Of a DNA stretch of 9,652 bases, positions 5,667 to 9,652 are shown piece after piece; position 1 is the stretch's first letter; every line of letters begins with the position of its first letter. This DNA comes from Anaerolineae bacterium (lineage in GTDB: Bacteria > Chloroflexota > Anaerolineae > B4-G1). The stretch spans positions 1-9,652 of the forward strand of contig JALWUZ010000807.1 in NCBI GenBank assembly GCA_027079895.1, in the 5' to 3' direction. The notes beneath the pieces are model-generated. The model did no database searches. It had not been told where the DNA came from and saw nothing but the letters and a program-made list of their open reading frames with translations. The translations under genes and the position numbers were made by a program.

Positions 5667-7004
5667 TTACGTCCACATCTCGCCCAGAGCCTCCACCAGG
5701 GCGTCAATCTCCCCCTTCGGATTCATCTCCGTGACGCAGAGGAGCATGTGATTTTCCAGGTGCGGATAGACGCGGCCCAGGTCGTACCCGCCGATGATTC
5801 CCCAGGCGTCCAGGAGATAGTGGTTGATCTCGGCGACCGGGCGCGGGCAGCGGACGACGAACTCCTTGAAAAACGGACGGTCGTCCAGGGGCGCGAAACC
5901 CTCCAACTCCGCGATGCGCTGCTGGGCGTAGTGGGCCTTGTGGTAGCACAACTCGGCCACCTGCCGCATGCCGTGTTTCCCCAGCGCGGCCATGTAGACC
6001 GCCGCCGCCAGAGCCACCAGTCCCTGATTGCTGCAAATGTTGGAGGTGGCCTTCTCGCGGCGGATGTGCTGCTCGCGGGTGGAGAGGGTGAGGACGAACC
6101 CCCGCTCGCCGTCAGCGTCCACCGTCTGCCCCACCAGCCGCCCGGCCATCTTGCGGACGTACTTCTTGCGGGTGGCGTAGAAGCCCAGGTACGGGCCGCC
6201 GAAGTTGAGCCCGGCCCCCAGTCCCTGCCCCTCGCCGACGACGATGTCCGCGCCGAACTCACCGGGCGGTTTCAGCAATCCCAGGGCGATGGGGTCGGCG
6301 ACGACGACGAACAGGGCCTTGACGGCGTGGGCGGCCTCGGCCAGTGCGCTCAAGTCGGCGATGCGCCCCAGGAAGTCGGGGTACTGGACGATGAGGCAGG
6401 CGGTCTCCCGGTCCACCATGTCCACCAGTTTCCCCTCGTCGTACTCCTCGTCCCCGACGATGGTCAGTCCCATCCCCTGGGTGTAGGTGCGCACCACGGC
6501 CCGGTACTCCGGGTGTACCCAGGGCGAGATGACCACCTTGCGCCGCTTCATCCGGTGGATGTTGATGGCGGAGATGACCGCCTCGGCGGTGGCAGTCGCC
6601 CCGTCGTAATGGGAGGCGTTGGAGACTTCCATGCCGGTGAGGTCGCAGATCATCGTCTGGTACTCGAAGATGGCCTGCAACGTCCCCTGGCTGATCTCCG
6701 GCTGGTAAGGGGTGTAGGCGGTGTAGAACTCGCCGCGGCTGATGACGGCGTTCACCACGGCCGGGACGTAGTGATGATAAGCCCCTGCTCCGAGGAAACA
6801 GGGGCCGTCGCCAGTGGTGTAATTCGCCCCGGCCAGAGTTTCCAACTCCTCGCGCACCTCCATCTCCGCGAAAGGCCGGGGCAGGTGCAACTCCGGGTAG
6901 CGAATACCCTCCGGCACGACGGCGAACAGGTCGTCAATGGACTGCACGCCGATGGCGGAGAGCATCGCGGCGCGGTCTTCAGGAGAATGTGGAATGTAGG
7001 GCAT
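5667..7004 (-). CDS. gcvPA: Glycine dehydrogenase (decarboxylating) subunit 1, P-protein N-terminal half
   Basis: A 445-residue protein, full length for GcvPA. It is the non-PLP-lysine half of the two-subunit glycine decarboxylase and pairs with GcvPB to bind glycine and reduce the lipoyl-H protein. Typical segments are MPYIPHSPEDRAAML (1-15), FLGAGAYHHYVP (about 70-81), FYTAYTPYQPEISQGTLQ (about 92-109), TGMEVSNASHYDGATATAEA (about 123-142), GEGQGLG and GGPYLGFYA in the middle, and TREQHIRREKATSNICSNQ (about 312-330). The ATG at 7004 has GAGGTGG a few bases upstream and lies 12 bp after the gcvH stop. The usual partner gcvPB is displaced by about 1.3 kb, because Rpn-family ORFs lie between them. 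No frameshift or lost motif is seen. Confidence 0.97.
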   Translation of the reverse strand: MPYIPHSPEDRAAMLSAIGVQSIDDLFAVVPEGIRYPELHLPRPFAEMEVREELETLAGANYTTGDGPCFLGAGAYHHYVPAVVNAVISRGEFYTAYTPYQPEISQGTLQAIFEYQTMICDLTGMEVSNASHYDGATATAEAVISAINIHRMKRRKVVISPWVHPEYRAVVRTYTQGMGLTIVGDEEYDEGKLVDMVDRETACLIVQYPDFLGRIADLSALAEAAHAVKALFVVVADPIALGLLKPPGEFGADIVVGEGQGLGAGLNFGGPYLGFYATRKKYVRKMAGRLVGQTVDADGERGFVLTLSTREQHIRREKATSNICSNQGLVALAAAVYMAALGKHGMRQVAELCYHKAHYAQQRIAELEGFAPLDDRPFFKEFVVRCPRPVAEINHYLLDAWGIIGGYDLGRVYPHLENHMLLCVTEMNPKGEIDALVEALGEMWT

Positions 7005-7016
7005 CGGCCACCTCGC

Positions 7017-7406
7017 TTACCCTTCCTCTTCGGCGACGAACGCCTCGTAAGCGGCGGCGTCCAGCAACTGATCGAACTCGGACGGGTCGGAGGGAGCGAA
7101 ACGGATCAGCCAGCCCGCGCCGTAGGGGTCCTGGTTGACGAGTTCCGGGGTATCCTCCAACTCCTCGTTGACGGCGGTGATCTCGCCGCCCATCGGCATA
7201 TACACGTCGGAGGCCGCCTTCACCGACTCGACGACCCCAAAGGCCTCGCCGGCGTCGAACACATCCCCCTCCTCCGGCAACTCGACGTAGACTATATCGG
7301 AGAGGGACTCCTGCGCGTGGTCGGAGATACCACAGACGATCTCCTCGCCGTCCCAGCGGGCCCATTCGTGTGACTTCAGATACCGTGCTTCCGGGTCAAT
7401 CTTCAT
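7017..7406 (-). CDS. gcvH: Glycine cleavage system H protein
   Basis: A 129-residue lipoyl carrier that shuttles the aminomethyl group from the P protein to the T protein. Landmarks are YLKSHEWAR near the N-terminus, GISDHAQESLSDIVYVELP, and the lipoylation loop FGVVESVKAASDVYMP with K63 as the expected lipoyl lysine. It ends with GWLIRF and a short acidic tail. The ATG at 7406 is chosen over the in-frame GTG at 7415: the SD AAAGGAG (7421-7415) lies 7-8 nt before the ATG but would overlap the GTG. It is the first gene of the operon, about 45 nt from the predicted transcription start, and gcvPA follows after 12 bp. gcvT, often the first gene in such operons, is not here. Confidence 0.97.
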   Translation of the reverse strand: MKIDPEARYLKSHEWARWDGEEIVCGISDHAQESLSDIVYVELPEEGDVFDAGEAFGVVESVKAASDVYMPMGGEITAVNEELEDTPELVNQDPYGAGWLIRFAPSDPSEFDQLLDAAAYEAFVAEEEG

Positions 7407-7414
7407 GGCAGTCA

Positions 7415-7421
7415 CTCCTTT
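7415..7421 (-). promoter_or_regulatory. Ribosome binding site of gcvH (AAAGGAG)
   Basis: The minus strand reads AAAGGAGTGACTGCCATG. The spacing selects the ATG at 7406 as the start and excludes the in-frame GTG at 7415, which overlaps the SD itself. Confidence 0.8.
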
Positions 7422-7435
7422 CTGATGTAGGATAA

Positions 7436-7472
7436 GCCGGTTTTCCCGACGACCTAATTATACCCAACCGGC
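7436..7472. promoter_or_regulatory. Perfect 7-bp inverted repeat flanking the -10 box: candidate operator of the gcv operon
   Basis: On the plus strand GCCGGTT (7436-7442) is mirrored by AACCGGC (7466-7472), with centres 30 bp apart, close to three helical turns. The -10 hexamer and predicted start site lie between the arms. The upstream arm would not be transcribed, so an RNA hairpin is unlikely and a dimeric or paired repressor site is a better reading. A related AACCGGTT palindrome occurs at 7636-7643. No regulator is identified. Confidence 0.45.
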
Positions 7473-7484
7473 ACGCTATGGCAA
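7457..7484 (-). promoter_or_regulatory. Sigma-70-type promoter of the gcv operon
   Basis: On the minus strand TTGCCA (7484-7479, five of six matches to TTGACA) is followed after 16 bp by a perfect TATAAT (7462-7457). The predicted start is near 7450, giving a leader of about 45 nt to gcvH. No comparable promoter was noticed within the downstream gene run, which supports one operon. Confidence 0.75.
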
Positions 7485-7655
7485 CCTAAACAGCCGGCCT
7501 GTGACGATGTGGACTTTTGGGAGAGGGGATCCACCGGTGCGTCCGGCAGACGTTGGCGCAGGTGGAGCTAGAGTGATACGAGGAGCGGGCCACCACCGCA
7601 ACGGCGATGGCGATATGGTGCAGGGGGTGTCCTGAAACCGGTTGTGGGTAGTGCG
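7485..7655. other. Intergenic stretch with no recognised feature
   Basis: About 170 bp lie between the helicase stop codon and the -35 box of the gcv promoter. I see no convincing gene, RNA gene or rho-independent terminator here; the only short structure is the AACCGGTT palindrome at 7636-7643. A frame remains open through much of it on the minus strand but has no recognisable protein content. The helicase transcript may terminate here by a factor-dependent route. Confidence 0.5.
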
Positions 7656-9512
7656 TCACTCCCCATCTTCCAGGCCGATGATGCTGGGACGATATTTCAA
7701 ATATTCCTCCTTGCAGCGGCGCAACTGAGGTACCAGTCCGCTGTCCCCAGTGTATAAAATCACCAGAAACTCTCGTGCTCTGGTCATGGCGACGTACATT
7801 AACTTCAACTCGTTCAATTCGTCGCGTTCCACGAATGTCTCTGCCCCTAGGATGATTACGACGGGACTGTCCATCCCCTTGGCCGAATGCACCGTTGAAA
7901 TCTTTACTGAATCTTCCTCCCAATCGAAATTGCGTTTGGCGTCACGATCTTCGGCAATCCAGTCGTTACGGATACCTTCCTCGCTCAAACGGGCTATCAG
8001 GTGGTCCACTAATGGGAACCCGTCCACCTTTTTGTGCCTGTAGAGCAACAATACGTTACGCAACGCGAAACCGTTTTCATGCACTGCCCTAATAATCTCA
8101 ATCGCCTTCTCGATCTGTGCTGCCAGACTTTCACATTCGATGAGTTGGGGATCGTACCCACCCTTTTGAGAAAACCGGACACGGTCTCTGTTTTCATGCA
8201 AGTACGATGCTTTCTCTCGCAGCAGGAACGCTGAGAACACCCAAACGCGAGCAGAGTTACGGTACACTGTCTTGAGAATCTTGGAACGCCCTTTCATCGG
8301 GATGTCCAGGCTGGCCCAACTGAAATCACGGGTGCGGTAGATTCTTTGAGCATCGTCGGCGGCTACCAGCAAATTGCGGGTTCTCGGATCACCCTTCAGT
8401 AAGTTATGGTAGACAAAAGCAATCCATTCCTTGCGGAAGTCTTGTGCTTCGTCTATGTAGACTGCATCGTATTTCTCTGATTCCGATATTCGGATGTTGC
8501 TCAACTGCCTTTCGAAAAGAAGGCTGTCGAAGTTATCATTTTTTGGAACATTATGCTGCTCGAACAAATCGCGAGCGAAATCGGCAAAATGCTGAATAGT
8601 AACCTGGCCACTCGCCTGGAATTGGATTTGGTCATATACCTGGCGCATATAATTCGCTAAACTGACGTTCCAGCATAAGATTAGGATTTTTGTCTCAGGG
8701 TCGTTTGCCGCCAACAGTTTGGCGCGGTAAAGCATAATCAGCGTCTTGCCTGTACCCGCTATGCCACGTAATAGCCGCGGCCCCTCACCCAAGCTCTTGG
8801 CGATTTGCTCTTGTTCCAGGCTCAGGTGGAGTGGTTCAACTGTTCCTCCCACGACGACATCATCCGCGTTTTTGGGGATGAAGCCTCCTCCTACACTCAT
8901 AGCAAAACTGGTATTGGGGAACAATGCCTGTTGTACTGCTTTCTCTTGTTCCCGTGTCAGAGGTTGATCGAGCATTGGCAGTACCTGGTCGTATCGGGCT
9001 CTAAAAGGTCTCCCACTTCGAACCAGGTCTTCTCTGAACAGAACACGTTCCAGGGGAATCAGATGGTCGAGTTGCTTCCCTATGAATTCCTCTTTGGTGA
9101 TGTTTGGGAAGGCAACGAAATATTCAAGCGGGGCAAGCAATTCTCCCAGGTGTTCCCCTTGGAGGACGGGCATAGCAGACAAGGACTCGCGGATGTGTCG
9201 TAGGTAGACTTCGCACTTGTTGTTGGGGTTCGGCTGGGGGTGAGGAGCACCACTGCCATACCGGACGAAGAATTGCTCTGCTGTCGCCTTCTCGATGCTG
9301 GAGATCCCCCAATCTTTTACTTCGATTACCAAGATGCCTCGCCGAGGGTCCACCAGTGTATAATCTGGCCGATAATGCCGTTCTCCCAACAACATCTCGT
9401 ACCGCACCACGCAGGAGTCGGGAAGCGTGGTACGGAACAGGTCGAATAACTTGCGTTCACCCGCCGTCGTGTCGGGCAGGTTTCTCAGCGTAGAAGGAAT
9501 CATATAAGCCAT
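7656..9512 (-). CDS. NERD nuclease-domain / superfamily 1 (UvrD-like) helicase fusion protein
   Basis: A 618-residue two-part protein. Residues ~15-135 match a NERD domain, a nuclease-related PD-(D/E)XK fold: GERKLFDLF, then RPDYTL with D50, then GILVIEVKDW with E64 and K66, so the catalytic set looks intact. Residues ~185-590 are an SF1A helicase. It has a Q-motif at SLEQEQIAKS (231-240), Walker A GIAGTGKT (250-257), Walker B VYIDEAQDF (351-359), motif III VAADDAQRIYR (383-393), motif IV TVYRNS (415-420), motif V ISTVHSAKGMD (538-548) and motif VI MYVAMTRAR (572-580). The ATG at 9512 has a strong GGGAGG SD. Base composition is lower in GC than the gcv run, suggesting separate acquisition. 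NERD-helicase proteins occur in plasmids, mobile regions and defence islands, but many are uncharacterised. A role in DNA processing or phage defence is inference. Confidence 0.92.
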   Translation of the reverse strand: MAYMIPSTLRNLPDTTAGERKLFDLFRTTLPDSCVVRYEMLLGERHYRPDYTLVDPRRGILVIEVKDWGISSIEKATAEQFFVRYGSGAPHPQPNPNNKCEVYLRHIRESLSAMPVLQGEHLGELLAPLEYFVAFPNITKEEFIGKQLDHLIPLERVLFREDLVRSGRPFRARYDQVLPMLDQPLTREQEKAVQQALFPNTSFAMSVGGGFIPKNADDVVVGGTVEPLHLSLEQEQIAKSLGEGPRLLRGIAGTGKTLIMLYRAKLLAANDPETKILILCWNVSLANYMRQVYDQIQFQASGQVTIQHFADFARDLFEQHNVPKNDNFDSLLFERQLSNIRISESEKYDAVYIDEAQDFRKEWIAFVYHNLLKGDPRTRNLLVAADDAQRIYRTRDFSWASLDIPMKGRSKILKTVYRNSARVWVFSAFLLREKASYLHENRDRVRFSQKGGYDPQLIECESLAAQIEKAIEIIRAVHENGFALRNVLLLYRHKKVDGFPLVDHLIARLSEEGIRNDWIAEDRDAKRNFDWEEDSVKISTVHSAKGMDSPVVIILGAETFVERDELNELKLMYVAMTRAREFLVILYTGDSGLVPQLRRCKEEYLKYRPSIIGLEDGE

Positions 9513-9519
9513 TGGCTAT

Positions 9520-9525
9520 CCTCCC
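9520..9525 (-). promoter_or_regulatory. Ribosome binding site of the NERD-helicase gene (GGGAGG)
   Basis: The minus strand reads GGGAGGATAGCCAATG. The SD with 7-nt spacing fixes the start at 9512 rather than the second methionine three codons later. Confidence 0.75.
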
Positions 9526-9561
9526 GGTAGGTGTGCAATTAACCGTGGTGATCACTGCGCC

Positions 9562-9590
9562 TGGACAAAAGGGCCAAACTTTGGTATCCT
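9562..9590 (+). promoter_or_regulatory. Putative promoter of the divergent gene
   Basis: On the plus strand TGGACA (9562-9567, five of six to TTGACA) is separated by 17 bp from TATCCT (9585-9590, four of six to TATAAT). The expected start near 9597 would leave about 28 nt before the ATG at 9625. No clear promoter for the opposite-strand helicase gene was found in the same gap. Confidence 0.5.
9574..9584. promoter_or_regulatory. Palindrome CCAAACTTTGG in the spacer of the divergent promoter
   Basis: Five-base perfect arms around a single C sit between the -35 and -10 boxes of the plus-strand promoter, a usual place for an operator. A second palindrome, GTGATCAC, lies at 9548-9555. Short palindromes of this size also occur by chance. 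Confidence 0.3.
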
Positions 9591-9624
9591 GGGCTTACTT
9601 CAACTTGTGATCGGGAGGTGCACG

Positions 9625-9652
9625 ATGGATATGGACACCAGCCAGCAGTATT
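9625..9652 (+). CDS. Start of a divergent gene, nine codons visible
   Basis: GGGAGGTG at 9613-9620 precedes an ATG at 9625 with good spacing. The visible peptide is MDMDTSQQY and then the window ends. The combination of promoter, SD and ATG makes a real gene likely, but nine residues do not identify a family. It is divergent from the NERD-helicase gene, sharing a 112-bp control region. Confidence 0.6.

Noticed and set aside
5076..7373. 765-codon plus-strand open frame opposite rpn, gcvPA and gcvH
   Set aside because: Length alone is misleading here. Codon bias of the opposite GC-rich genes keeps this frame open, and the translation looks like antisense sequence with no motifs.
7413..7415. 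GTG as the gcvH start codon
   Set aside because: It overlaps the SD sequence. The ATG three codons later has correct spacing.
7407..7450. Glycine riboswitch in the gcvH leader
   Set aside because: The predicted leader is only about 45 nt, far too short for a glycine aptamer, and no characteristic stems were seen.
7486..7923. Minus-strand open frame spanning the intergenic gap and the helicase 3' end
   Set aside because: It overlaps the helicase coding region in another frame, has no SD and shows no recognisable protein features.

Overview
The window is mostly a compact minus-strand gene run with high GC, short gaps and strong Shine-Dalgarno (SD) sites. It holds a split glycine decarboxylase (separate gcvPA and gcvPB), a Uma2-family protein, a large Rpn-family protein and a lipoprotein c-type cytochrome. 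This mix would suit a Chloroflexota-type, free-living, possibly thermophilic bacterium. That placement is inferred from gene content and style; no marker gene is present.

In transcription order on the minus strand, from about 7.4 kb down to 1: gcvH (7406-7017), gcvPA (7004-5667), an Rpn/PD-(D/E)XK nuclease-transposase-like gene (5639-4674), a truncated second copy of its 3' end (4660-4331), gcvPB (4353-2896), a short-chain dehydrogenase/reductase (SDR; 2891-2118), a single-heme lipoprotein cytochrome c (2063-1707), a Uma2-family protein (1672-986), and the first 327 codons of a LarA-type nickel-dependent lactate (2-hydroxyacid) racemase (981 to the left edge). Gaps are 4-54 bp or overlaps, so this is probably one operon. 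A good promoter (TTGCCA-16 bp-TATAAT) lies just upstream of gcvH, and a perfect 7-bp inverted repeat flanks its -10 box. GcvH, GcvPA and GcvPB are the H protein and the two P-protein halves of the glycine cleavage system. The T protein is not in the window.

The most unusual structure is between gcvPA and gcvPB, which are normally adjacent. An Rpn-family gene sits there, and its 3' end has been tandemly duplicated together with the ribosome binding site and first ~11 codons of gcvPB. The result is a small ORF in which a decayed gcvPB start (ATG changed to ATT) is joined in frame to an Rpn C-terminus. The two copies (4320-4660 and 4663-5051) differ by exactly two 24-bp repeat units plus scattered substitutions.

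To the right, after about 170 bp with no recognisable feature, a 618-codon minus-strand gene (9512-7656) encodes a NERD nuclease domain fused to a superfamily 1 (UvrD-like) helicase. Its base composition is visibly lower in GC than the gcv run, which suggests separate acquisition, possibly as a defence or DNA-processing gene. A divergent plus-strand gene begins at 9625 behind a plausible promoter; only nine codons are visible.
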